From Puffinus mauretanicus (taxonomy: Eukaryota > Chordata > Aves > Procellariiformes > Procellariidae), in assembly GCA_023333565.1 (NCBI GenBank), contig JAJKFH010003650.1, forward strand, positions 186,001 through 250,000: a stretch of DNA of 64,000 bases, read 5' to 3'. The translations under genes were made by a program, and so were the position numbers. This document shows, one piece after another, positions 37,708-48,093 of this stretch (positions within the stretch are counted from its first letter, which is position 1; each line of letters begins with the position of its first letter). The notes below the pieces were generated by a model, which saw nothing but the letters and a program-made list of their open reading frames with translations, was not told the DNA's origin and made no database searches.

Positions 37708-38533
37708 AGTAGAATAGAAAAGAATATTTTGATTGGAAGGGATGTACAACGATCAGCTAGTCCAACTGCCTGACCAATTCAGGGCTGACCAAGTTAAAGC
37801 ATGTTATTAAGGGCGTTGTCCAAATGCTTTTTAAGCACTGACAGGCTTGGGGCATTGACCACCTCTCTAGGAACCCTGTTCCAGCATTTGGCCACCCTCT
37901 CGGGAAAGAAATGCTTCCTAATGTTCAATCTAAACCTCCCCTGATGCAGCTTTGAACCATTCCCACGCGTCCTGTCACTGGATAACAGGGAGAAGAGACC
38001 AGCACCTCCCTCTCTGCTTCCCCTCCTCAGGAAGCTGTAGAGGGCGACAAGGTCGCCCCTCAGCCTCCTTTTCTCTGAACTAGACAAGCCCAAAGTCCTT
38101 AGCTGCTCCTCACAGGACATGCCTTCCAGCCCTTTCACCAGCTTTGTTGCCCTCCTCTGGATGCATTCAAGGATCTTCACATCCTTCTTAAATTGCGGGT
38201 CCCAGAACTGCACACAGTACTCAAGGTGAGGCCATATCAATGCTGAATACAGCAATAATCACCTCTTTTGACCGGCTAGTTATGTTGTGTTTGATGCACC
38301 CCAGGATGCAGTTTGCCCTCTTAGCTGCCAGGGCACACTGCTGATTCATATTGAGCCTGCTGTCAACCAGCACCCCCAGATCCCTTTCTGCAGGGCTGCT
38401 CTCCAGCCTTCCTCTCCCAATTTATTCTTGTGCCCAGCATTACTCCCTCCTAGGTGCAGATCTGACATTTGGACTTGTTAAATTTCATCCCATTAATGAT
38501 TGCCCAATGCTGCAATCTATCTAGAACCCTCTA
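37708..38533 (-). mobile_element. CR1 LINE, second subfamily, 5'-truncated
   Basis: Minus-strand CR1 3' region of about 0.8 kb. A frame of about 150 codons (38255 to 37794) keeps the ORF2 C-terminus: [44 protein letters not shown] and [17 protein letters not shown], ending NALNNML. The 3' tail here is AGAATAGAAAAGAATATTTTG on the plus strand, i.e. an ATTCTATT-type tail, unlike the ATTCTATG tail of the 9-kb and 44-kb copies. It was truncated within the RT C-terminal region. Frames upstream of 38255 are broken. Confidence 0.9.
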
Positions 38534-38556
38534 TTAGCTGAGGTATTAGCTGAGGA
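38533..38556 (+). repeat. 12-bp direct duplication at CR1 5' junction
   Basis: ATTAGCTGAGGT followed by ATTAGCTGAGGA, starting where CR1 homology stops. It may be host tandem sequence or a by-product of insertion. Confidence 0.7.
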
Positions 38557-39374
38557 AAACTGTACTTAGTACACACTTCATGCTTAGGCTTATAAAATGA
38601 TCTTGGGTAGGCAAAAGACTGTATCTAGATGAACCTCAGCAACATTTTTTTTTAAACCCCTGGAAGAACAATGTTTCTTTAGTTTGCAAGCTGGGTGCAG
38701 CTCGACCTTTTTATAAACCAGCTTCACCTGATGTCAGATGGAAATTAATTTCTGGCTGTATAAATCTGAAGTTTTACTATCTGAGTGGATCTAAGTCCAT
38801 TCATAAACATGAGTTTCTACCTTTCTGCAATCATATGTTCTCAAAACATACCAGGCGGTAATAGTGTCATTAAATACGGACTCTTTTTATAGTGGTATGC
38901 ATTTTTATCAGGAGGCTTCCTTGAATACCAGTATGAACAATCTGTTTGATTATGTTCTTTTAACAGGAAACTTAAGTGAAACGCCAGGGAGCATAAATCC
39001 AGTTGTGGGTAGTCTATCATTGTATGCACTGCAAAATGAAGATACCTGTTGATGCAAAAGTCTGTGTCAGATGGCAAACACATACTGGGGTGATAAAAAT
39101 GTATTAAGATTATGCCATAGTCAGACATAACACAGCTGTCAAGTAACAGCAAGAATTACTCAAACACAGGAAAGGACACCAAGCTTTCAAAGACATTGTG
39201 TATAACATTTGATCTACCTGGTATGCATACATATCCACTAATCTCATATACCTGAAAATTAGGTCTAGAAAACCTGGAAACTTAGAAGTGTATCTTGGAT
39301 TACAGAACACATTTTCATGTAGTATCAGTAGAGATGCATATATTTCTTCAGTCAATTAAGAAAGAAACAGAAAC

Positions 39375-39552
39375 AGAGAATCACTGCAGTTGGGGTTTGC
39401 CTAGTCCAGCCACCCAGGGGCTCAGAGCAGCGTCAGCTAGAGCTGCTTACTTGGGACACGGTCCAGCCGGGCTTTGACTGCCTCCAAGGACGGGGACTCC
39501 ACAACCTCCTTGGGCAACCTCTTTCAGTGCCTGATCAACTTTACAGGAAAAA
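39375..39552 (-). mobile_element. CR1 LINE 3'-end fragment, third subfamily
   Basis: On the plus strand AGAATCACTGCAGTTGGGG, CTAGTCCAGCCACCCAGG, CTCCAAGGACGGGGACTCC and ACAACCTCCTTGGGCAACC match the reversed CR1 3' UTR and last ORF2 codons of a subfamily with the 'CTCCACAACCTCTCTGGGCAA' block. Only about 180 bp survive. Confidence 0.85.
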
Positions 39553-42500
39553 AAGGGGGTTTTTTAGGTGTGCTTTGCATAAGTTTAAAAGCTAAGGTGT
39601 TTGTCTCAATTTTTTTACATTAGAAAAACAGTAAGAAAACAGAAAATATTGTCAAGAACTCAGACTCAAACTTGGAATATACAGAACTAATATGAAGCGC
39701 ATACAAAGAAGTGGAAAGGCCTCTAGGAAAATCTTGGGTCAGGTGAAGGCACTGAGATTTTTTGCCACGAATTTTACTATAGTCAGTATTTCAGCAGCTA
39801 TATGCAATATAATTTTCAATATCTGAGTTTTAATATCCTAACAAAGTTGTCATTTTAAAATAAAATTGAATAAATGTGACAAAGGATGAGAACTAGTGCT
39901 TTGTCCTTTTTTTTTCCCCCTAGGGAATATCAACCATATAATGACAACATGGTCAAATTTGAAACTTATTTCAAATTTCATATTGATATAATAGAAGCCC
40001 CGGAGTTGTCATAATTCTTGCACAGACATGGAGACCATAAAGCACCTGAGTTGATTCCTTCAGCAATTCAATTTTACTTAGTTATCCTTACACTGAGCTT
40101 GCCTGAAACATTGTTTGAAGTTTTTCTCCCAGATAGGTATTGACTGTTGATGCCATGATACCAAGAAATAGATAAGTCATCATTTCTGTTGGTAATTTCT
40201 TCCACTGCATCATGCACTCCCTTGTTCTAAAAATACCCATGCAAAGATAGTACATGGTATTTCTTAACTGGTCTGATAAATACTATATGCAGACTTAAAA
40301 GCGTCCTAACCCTACATTCCTAAACCTATCTTTATAAAACCAAAGTTTGCAAACATTCAGAACCATGTTAGTCCCTATCTTCAGCATAAACAACTTGCGT
40401 AATAATAAGAAAAGGAGGAGGAAAAATGTTAACCCCAAATCTCACAATCAAAGTATCTCCAAACTCCTGATTTTCAATACCATAAAGAGCTTAAAAAACT
40501 CAGTTATATCAAGAACATAAACAGTTTTAGAAAGGCAAATCCCATTCACCATTTCCAAAATGTATTTTCAGATTTTAATTGCATTTTTCATTAGCTAGTC
40601 TCATAAGCATAACTGACAGATACAGTCACAGAATGCCAAGTATCTGCACTGTATTACAGCAGCCACTCTAAGACATACTGCATTAGCTGAAGTGTCCTAC
40701 ATTACAAAAAAGTTTTCTTGTTATCTAAGAATCCATAGTATATTTCAAGAAAGTATTTAACAATTATGTGATGAATCAATGTTGCCACTAAACCATATTA
40801 TAAGGAGGAAAAAAAATCCAAACTAGCCAGCAAAAAAATTTTAACATGTAGTAAATAAAAGACTACATTAAACAAGCAACAAACTACCAGAACCCTGACT
40901 GCTCTTTTGCCTTTTAATCTCTAATATGCACTCTGTTTTACCAAATCTGATGTCATCTTATCCCTACAGATTCTGAGACAAAATATATGTATTACTATTC
41001 CGAGATTAGAGTTTATGTTTACATGTGTAAGAAATTAGATCAAAGCAAGAGTCATAAAAAATAATGTTAATAGGTATACATTGTATATCAAACATTTTTT
41101 TTTCTTCTACATTAGTATATCACACAGCTTCCAGTGTTAAGTAACTACAAATTGTTGGCAGGTCCATCTGTTTAGTTATTCATCTTGGCACAGGTTAAAT
41201 TCATCACGTAGGTCTGAAATAGATTATTGTTGTTTTATTAGATTAATTTAATTGTGTATTGACATCAATATGTGTCAAAATTAATGGCTTTTTAATGACG
41301 TACATGCTAATGATAAACTAGAAATACTGAGGAGGGGTGAAGGCATGGCTTTAGAAATGATTAACATGACAAGTTTTTAAATATTACTCTACATAAAACT
41401 GATACACACAGAGAAAAAAAAAATAAAAAAGAAGAATTAAGCTAGCTTTGTCTCCTTCTTTCTTCCATATTGGGAATAAAAGGAGAAAAGTAAAGTACAG
41501 AAATAATATTTGCTTATATTTTATCAACTCTAAGTACTCTGCGTAGCCCCATTGTTCTCAAAATATATTTCACTGAAAATGAGACAAAAACTTAAAAAAA
41601 GAGTGAATACCACATCACTATGATATTATAGCTACAAACATAAAACACACACACAAAAATTTTCATCCCAATGCAATTTTTTTAACTTGGGACACTCTTT
41701 GCTAAATTCTAGCTGCAAAGCAAGTCAGAAGCACATTACGTTCCGCTGCACACACCCCAATTAAAAAAAAAAAAACAAAACCAAAAACAAAGAATAAAAG
41801 TTTAAAAGAATTTTTAAAAAGTAGTGAAAATATTTTCTTATATTGTGTTTTTAAAATACTGCATAAAAAAAGGGAAGTCCTTAAGCCATTTGTATAAGAA
41901 GTTAAAAAAACTAATTTGGTAGAAAAATTATTGAGATAAAACCATTTAGGGGGAATAAACGATGATATTTTTAAAGACACTTAGAGCAATGGGGTTAAAA
42001 GGACTTTTTCCCAAACCTCTGCCAATGCATAAAATCAGTAACATATATTTTACTTATATACAAATATTTAATGTCATGTAGTCATGATATTTAGTTTCAT
42101 CAATTGAAGTACAATATATCTCCATAGCCCTATAATAGACGTGATTATGAAATGGCTGATAAAAAACCCCAAACATAACTCCTTAGATCCTAAAAACTAG
42201 TGTAAAAGATGGATTTTGATGCATTACGTCTCCATTACTCACACTTATTTACCTCTGCACGATTCTCTGCTGCTAGTGCACGCCCCTCAATCCTGTTGTT
42301 TCGTTCCTGTAACTCTCTTTCCATTGAGCTGTAACTTAGGACACCCATTGCTTGTTACTTGTAACTGCATAGCTGACCTGCTTTTCATTCTTATTTAGCA
42401 ATGACCTTGATATAGATTAAACTTACTGGGTTTCAAAAACTCTGAGTGGATTGACTAGGGCTATATTCAAGACCTCTTACATATCAGGGTCTTCATAAGG

Positions 42501-42767
42501 CTTTGTACTCATGCTGCTCCTTACTATTTTTGGAGTTAAGCAATAGGTGTGGGGTTTTTTTGTTGTGAGATAGCCTTTTTTTCTGCGTGTACCAGAAATG
42601 GGACTCACATTATGTCTCCTTCAAAAATAATACTTAAAACCCCCTACACATTCCACAGTACTTCTCTATTAATTCCATCATAACATTTTCTTCTATATTA
42701 TTGCATGTTTTGAAAATTTTGTTAGAGGTAGAATATTTTTGATTGATGTTTAATAGCAGCTTAAAAT
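39553..42767. other. Unassigned AT-rich intron
   Basis: No gene or repeat family recognised. A very AT-rich stretch at about 41.2-41.35 kb is rich in TTAATT/ATTAAT motifs. Confidence 0.5.
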
Positions 42768-42826
42768 ATAGAGCATTCTATAACAATTACATAATTTATA
42801 GAGCATTCTGTAACAATTAACATAAA
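42768..42826 (+). repeat. Tandem duplication, 30-bp period
   Basis: ATAGAGCATTCTATAACAAT at 42768 recurs as ATAGAGCATTCTGTAACAAT at 42798, with similar AT-rich ends. Confidence 0.9.
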
Positions 42827-43138
42827 TGCTGAGCTATATTCAATTTCCAATCTCCCTAGGAAAACACTTCAGTCACTTTACGCAGACAATAAGAGCAGAA
42901 AATAATTTCAGTGTGACTAATAATACTTCTGAGTCATATATGCTTGAAGAAATGGCTCAGTAAATTCAACAGCCTGCATGTAAAAAGTCCCCATACTCTA
43001 CGTAGTCAGCAAGAGACTTCTGCATGGAAATGTGTATGTTATAGAATATTGTAGAATAAGGCTTTGATCACACAGTCCACTTTCTGTTGCAGCATATGCT
43101 GCCTCTAGCTCCAGAATTCAGCTTTCTTCAGAATTCCA

Positions 43139-43149
43139 CCCCCCCCCCC
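43139..43149 (+). repeat. Poly-C run (11)
   Basis: Eleven consecutive C residues; on the SGCZ sense strand this is G11. Confidence 0.9.
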
Positions 43150-43672
43150 TTAAACTGAGTTTCATCAATTTTGGTATTAACTTTTTGAAATGCTTATATA
43201 AAACATTAAATTCTATTACACATATATTTATCATAGCCAAATAAGAGCCGGTTGACTTTATTTATCAAAACTGAGAAATCACGTGCCCTTCTAAGAAAAA
43301 AATAAACCTAATGTGTAGTCAAAAGCAGCTGTCAAAGCATTTCTCTAATGAAACATGTTCACCTAGTTCCTCCCTACTTGGACTATGGTAAAACTAACCC
43401 CAGCCTGACACTATTTAGAAAGCAAGAGTCTGACTTCAGGAAAACCAAAGATATCTCTACTCAAACTTAATAGTTTGGCAATTAGGGCATCCACTTTGAT
43501 GGTAGGAGGGGAAAAAACCAAAACACTCCATTTTATTTCCTTAAAAGTTGGAAAACTTGTCCAAATCTCCAACCATTTTTCTTTGTATTTTTTTTTAAAT
43601 TGTAGTTTTACTTTCTTATAAGCATAAGTTCATAAGCATAATTCCCTATCTGAGTAACAGACACTGACATAG

Positions 43673-43762
43673 CATCATAGAATGGTTTGGATTAGAATGG
43701 ACCTTTAAAGATCATCTAGTCCAACCCTCTGCCATGCGCAGGGACATCCTTCACTAGATCAC
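43673..43762 (-). mobile_element. CR1 LINE 3'-tail fragment
   Basis: ATCATAGAATGGTTTGGATT, GACCTTTAAAGATCATCTAG and CCAACCCTCTGCCATG on the plus strand are the reversed CR1 3' end of the subfamily whose tail reads CCATTCTATGAT. About 90 bp remain. Confidence 0.85.
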
Positions 43763-43919
43763 ATCTGTCATTGCCTGCCTGAAGGCAGCTCCTAAGCTGT
43801 TACATTACAGTCTGAGTTCAGGAGGACTAATATGAAATATTTTTAATATAGTGGGATTCTACATTAATTGCACATGTGAGAAAAAGTCTAAATAACCATT
43901 AATATGGGCAGACAATAAC

Positions 43920-44058
43920 AAACGCTACTTTAGAAAAGGCTTTTGACACCACCTCCTGCCATGCTCTCTTGTGGAACCTGAGGAAACATGAACTGCAAGA
44001 ATAAAATGTTAGTTGGGTAGGAAAAGGCTGGGCCACTAGTCACATAGGGCAGTAATCA
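43920..44058 (+). mobile_element. CR1 LINE fragment, RT motif A region
   Basis: GAAAAGGCTTTTGACACCACC corresponds to the KAFDT block of CR1 RT, followed by a decayed copy of the leucine-rich segment after it and by GGCTGGGCCACTAGTCACA. It directly precedes a piece that comes from an earlier part of ORF2, so it is not collinear with it and must be a separate insertion or a rearranged piece. Confidence 0.6.
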
Positions 44059-44540
44059 AAGAGATGGTAGACAGTTCCAAGCAGAGTGTACCAGGCATCA
44101 ACAAGTTAGTCAATAGGATCCCCTGGGAAACTGCCCTCAGGGACAAGGGAGCAGAACAGAGCTGGCAGATCTTTAAGGATGTTTTCTATAGAGCGCAAGA
44201 ACTCTTGATCCCCAGGTGTAAGAAATCAGGGAAGGCTGGCAAGAGACCAGCATGGATGAGTCAAGACCTGCTGGTCAAACCAAAGGGCAAGAACGAAAGG
44301 CACAGGCAGATATCCTGGGAAGAGTATAGGAATGTTGCCCGGTTGTGTAGGGATTGGGTCAGGAAGGCTAAGGCGCAGCTGGAGCTGAACTTAGCAAGGG
44401 ACACGAATAATAAGAAGGGCTTCTATAGATATGACAGCCAGAAGAGGAGTCAAAGTGTACCCCCCTGATGAACATGACTGGCAAACTGATAACAACGGAC
44501 AAGGAAAAGGCCAAGGTACTCAACAAATTTTTTGCCTCTC
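44059..44540 (+). mobile_element. Older CR1 LINE, 5' part of a split copy
   Basis: Plus-strand CR1 ORF2 between endonuclease and RT. A frame at 44064-44468 reads WETALRDKGAEQSWQIFKD, AQELLIPRCKKSGKAGKRPA, YRNVARLCRDWVRKAKAQLE and NNKKGFYRY, the linker that precedes RT in CR1. After a frame break it continues to GGCCAAGGTACTCAACAAAT and TTTTGCCTCTC, the start of the 'AEVLNxFFAS' block, where it is interrupted at 44540 by the minus-strand CR1. The same element resumes at about 46431. Confidence 0.88.
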
Positions 44541-44621
44541 TTAGAATCATAGAATCATTAAGGTTGGAAAAGACCTCTAAGATCATCGAGTCCAACCGTC
44601 AACCCAACACCACCATGCCCA

Positions 44622-45557
44622 CTAAACCATGTCCCTAAGCGCCTCATCTACACGCCTTTTAAATACTTCCAGGGATGGTGACTCAACCACTTCCCTGGGC
44701 AGCCTGTTCCAAGGCCTGACCACTCTTTCAGTAAAGAAATTTCTCCTAATGTCCAGCCTAAACCTCCCTTGGCACAACTTGAGGTCATTTCCTCTCGTCC
44801 TATCGCTAGTTACTTGGGAGAAGAGACCAACACCCACCTCACTACAACCTCCTTTCAGGTAGTTGTAGAGCACGATGACGTCTCCTCTCAGCCTCCTCTT
44901 CTCCAGGCCAAACAGTCCAAGTTCCCTCAGCCGCTCCTCATAAGACTTGTGCTCCAGGCCCTTCACCAGCTTCGTTGCCCTTCTCTGGACACGCTCCAGC
45001 ACCTCAATGTCCTTCTTGTAGTGAGGGGCCCAAAACTGAACACAGGATTCGAGGTGTGGCCTCACCAGTGCCGAGTACAGGGGCACGATCACCTCCCTGC
45101 TCCTGCTGGCCACGCTATTTCTGATACAGGCCAGGATGCTATTGGCCTTCTTGGCCACCTGGGCACACTGCCGGCTCATGTTCAGCCGGCTGTCAACCAG
45201 CACCCCCAGGTCCTTTTCCTCCGGGCAGCTTTCCAGCCACTCGTCCCCAAGCCTGTAGCGTTGCATGGGGTTGTTGTGGCCGAAGGGCAGGACCCGGCAC
45301 TTGGCCTTGTTGAACCTCATACAGTTGGCCCCAGCCCATCGATCCAGCCTGTCCAGGTCCCTCTGCAGAGCCTTCCTACCCTCCAGCAGATCAACACTCC
45401 CACCCAACTTGGTGTCGTCTGCAAACTTACTGAGGGAGCACTCGATCCCCTCATCCAGATGGTTGATAAAGATATTGAACAGGACCGGCCCCAAAACAGA
45501 GCCCTGGGGAACACTGCTCGTGACCAGCCGCCAGCTGGATTTAACTCCGTTCACCAC
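44622..45557 (-). pseudogene. CR1 ORF2 fragment: RT C-terminal half and tail
   Basis: An open frame of 311 codons continuing the same CR1 protein in a different frame. It has [19 protein letters not shown] (RT motif B region, residues about 14-32), the catalytic FADD at residues 45-48, and the CR1 C-terminal blocks [33 protein letters not shown] and [17 protein letters not shown], ending at the natural stop after LRDMV. The break from the upstream half is one nonsense change plus a one-base deletion in an A-run about six bases further on. The endonuclease domain is missing, so the protein could not act alone. Confidence 0.88.
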
Positions 45558-45592
45558 AACCCTCTGGGCTTGGCCGTCCAGCCAGTTTTTAC

Positions 45593-46270
45593 TCAGCGAA
45601 GAGTGTACCTGTCTAGGCCATGAGTCGCCAGCTTCTCTAGGAGAATGCTGTGGGAGACAGTGTCAAAGGCTTTACTGAAGTCCAGGTAGACCACATCTAC
45701 AGCCTTTCCCTCATCCACGAGGCGGGTCACCTGCTCATAGAAGGAGATCAGGTTGGTCAAGCAGGACCTGCCTTCCATGAACCTGTGCTGGCTGGGCCTG
45801 ATCCCCTGGTTGTCCCGGATGTGGCTCGTGAGCACCCTCAAGACGAACCGCTCCATAATCTTCCCCAGCACCGAGGTCAGGCTGACCGGCCTGTAGTTCC
45901 CCAGATCCTCCTTCCAGCCCTTCTTGTAGATGGGCGTCACATTGGCAAGCCTCCAGTCGTCCAGGACCTCCCCAGTTAACCAGGACTGCTGGTAAATGAT
46001 GGAGAGTGGCTTGGCAAGCTCCTCTGCCAGCTCCCTCAGTACCCTCGGGTGGATCCCATCCGGCCCCATAGACTTGTGAGCGTCCAGGTGGCATAGCAGG
46101 TCATTAACTGCTTCCTCTTGGATTATGGGGGGTTTATCCTGCTCGCCATCCCTGTCTTCCAGTTCAGGGGGCTGAGTACCCTGAGGATAACTGCTCTGAC
46201 TATTAAAGACTGAGGCAAAGAAGGCATTAAGTACCTCAGCCTTATCCTCGTCCTTGGTGGCAACATTCAC
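45593..46270 (-). pseudogene. CR1 ORF2 fragment: RT N-terminal half
   Basis: An open frame of 225 codons within the young CR1. It contains the 'DEDKAEVLNAFFASVFN' block (about residues 7-23), [20 protein letters not shown] (RT motif 0/1 region), NYRPVSLTSVLGKIMERFVL, and motif A as [11 protein letters not shown] at residues 195-205 with the catalytic Asp present. It ends at a TGA where related copies have a tryptophan codon. The ATG at 46270 is only the first in-frame Met; CR1 homology continues upstream in a broken frame. This is not a host gene. Confidence 0.85.
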
Positions 46271-46430
46271 CCCCCCGCATCCAATAGAGGATGGAGATTC
46301 CCCTTGGCTCTTCTTTTGTCATTAATATACTTGTAAAAGCATTTTTTGTTGTCTCTCACGACAGTGGCCAGGTTGAGTTCTAGTGGGCTTTTGCCTTTCT
46401 AATTTCCACTCTGCACGACCTAACGAGATC

Positions 46431-48093
46431 CCTTCCCACACCTCTCGAGCAGATGGATCTCGAGGCAGGGACTAAGGGAGCAAAGGCCCTCCCACTGTAA
46501 GAGAAGATCAGGTTCAAGACCAACTGAGGAACCTGAACATACATAAGTCTATGGGACCTGACGAGATGCATCCCAGAGTCCTGAGGGAATTGGCTGATGT
46601 AGTTGCCAAGCCACTCTCCATGATATTTGAAAAGTCATGGCAGTCAGGCGAAGCCCCCGGTGACCGGAAAAAGGGAAATATTGCACCCATTTTTTAAAAG
46701 GGTAGAAAGGAGGACCCTGGGAATTACCAACCTATCAGCCTTAACTCTGTGCCTGGGAATATAACAAAAAAGATCCTCCTAGAAGCTACGTTAAGGCACA
46801 TGGAGGACAGGGAGGTGACTCAAGACACCCAGCATGGCTTTACCAAGGGCAAGTCTTGCCTGACCAACCTAGTGGCCTTCTATGATCAAGTGACCACATC
46901 AGTGGAGAAGGGAAGAGTCACGGATTTCATCTACCTGAACCTCTGTAAGGCCTTTGACACAGTCCCCCACAATATCCTTCTCTCTAAACTGGAGAGGTAT
47001 GGATTTGATGGATGGACTGTTCGGTGGATAAGGAATTGGCTGGATGGTTGCATCCAGAGGGTACTGGTCAATGGCTCAATGTCCAGATGGAGATCAGTGA
47101 TGAGTGGTGTCCCTTAGGAGTCCATATTGGGACCAGTACTGTTTAATATCTTCATCAATGGCATAGACAGTGGGATCAAGTGCACCCTCAGCAAATTTGC
47201 AGATGACACCAAGATGAGTGGTACAGTTGACACACCTGAGGGATAGGATGCCATCCAGAGGGACCTGGACAAGCTCGAGAAGTGGGCCCACATGAACCTC
47301 GTGAGGTTCGACAAGGCCAAGTGCAAGGTCCTGCACTAGGGCTGGGGAAACCCCCAGTATCAATACAGGCTGGGGGATGAACGGATTGAGAGCAGCCCTG
47401 CCGAGGACTTGGGGGTACTGGTGGACGAAAAGCTGGACGTGAGCCAACAACGTGCTCTCACAGCCCACAAAACCAACCACATCCTTGGCTGCATCAAAAG
47501 AAGCATGGCCAGCAGGTCAAGGGAGGTGCCCCTCTCCTCTGCTCTGGTGAGACCCCACCTGGAGTACTGCGTCCAGCTCTGGAGCCCTCAGCACAAGAAA
47601 GACATGGACCTGTTGGAGCGGGTCCAGAGGAGGGCCACGAAAATGATCTTCTCCTGTGAAGAAAGGCTGAGAGAGTTGGGGCTATTCAGCCTGGAGAAGA
47701 GAAGGCTTCGGGGAGACCTTATTGCAGCCTTTCAATACTTAAAGGGGGCTTATAAGAAAGATGGCGGCAAACTTTTTAGTAGGGCCTGTAGCAATAAGAC
47801 AAGGGGTGATGGTTTTAAACTAAAAGATTTAGACTAGATATAAGGAAGAAGTTTTTTGGGTTTGGTTTTTTTTGTGTGGTTTTTTTTGTTTGTTTGCAAT
47901 GAGGCTGGTGAGACACTGGCACAGGTTGCCCAGAGAGGTGGTAGATGCCCCTTCCCTGGGAACATTCAAGGTCAGGTTGGATGGAGCTGTGAGCAACCTG
48001 ACCTAGTTGAAACTGCCCCTGCTCATTGCATTAGGGTTGGACTAGATGACCTTTAAAGGTCCCTTCCAACCCAAACTATTCTATGATTCTATA
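46431..48093 (+). mobile_element. Older CR1 LINE, 3' part of a split copy
   Basis: CR1 resumes near CCTTCCCACACCTCTCGAGC and covers the rest of RT, the C-terminal region and the 3' tail (ATTCTATGATTCTATA at 48078-48093). Open pieces are 46749-47117 ([19 protein letters not shown], then [15 protein letters not shown]) and 47409-47837 ([18 protein letters not shown], then [16 protein letters not shown]). FADDTK survives at about 47200. The first catalytic Asp of motif A is Asn here, and TAG stops occur at about 47115, 47245 and 47337. A stretch near 47650 lacks the segment between the 'RRATKM' and '[10 protein letters not shown]' blocks. A T/G-rich run interrupts it at 47846-47897. Family differs from the inserted young CR1. 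Confidence 0.92.
47846..47897 (+). repeat. T/G-rich low-complexity run inside CR1
   Basis: GTTTTTTGGGTTTGG followed by T-runs broken by GTG and GTTTG, lying between the GATATAAGGAAGAAG block and the GAGGCTGGTGAGACACTGG block of the CR1 3' region. Related copies have only a short T-run here, so it is an expansion. Confidence 0.75.

Larger units (their letters stand above)
44541..46430 (-). mobile_element. CR1 LINE, young subfamily, inserted in older CR1
   Basis: The longest CR1 in the window, about 1.9 kb on the minus strand. It starts near 46430 in the ORF2 linker (KCFYKYIND-like block near 46330), runs through the whole RT domain and C-terminus, and ends at 44541 with the 3' tail CCTTAATGATTCTATGATTC (minus strand). 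It is 5'-truncated: the endonuclease and ORF1 are missing. Its reading frame is broken mainly at one spot near 45585-45595. It belongs to the same subfamily as the 9.3-kb and 56.5-kb copies. It sits in the same orientation as SGCZ. Confidence 0.95.

Noticed and set aside
44769..45623. 284-codon plus-strand open frame
   Set aside because: It is the reverse-strand shadow of the young CR1 ORF2 at 44622-45557; its peptide has no sense of its own.
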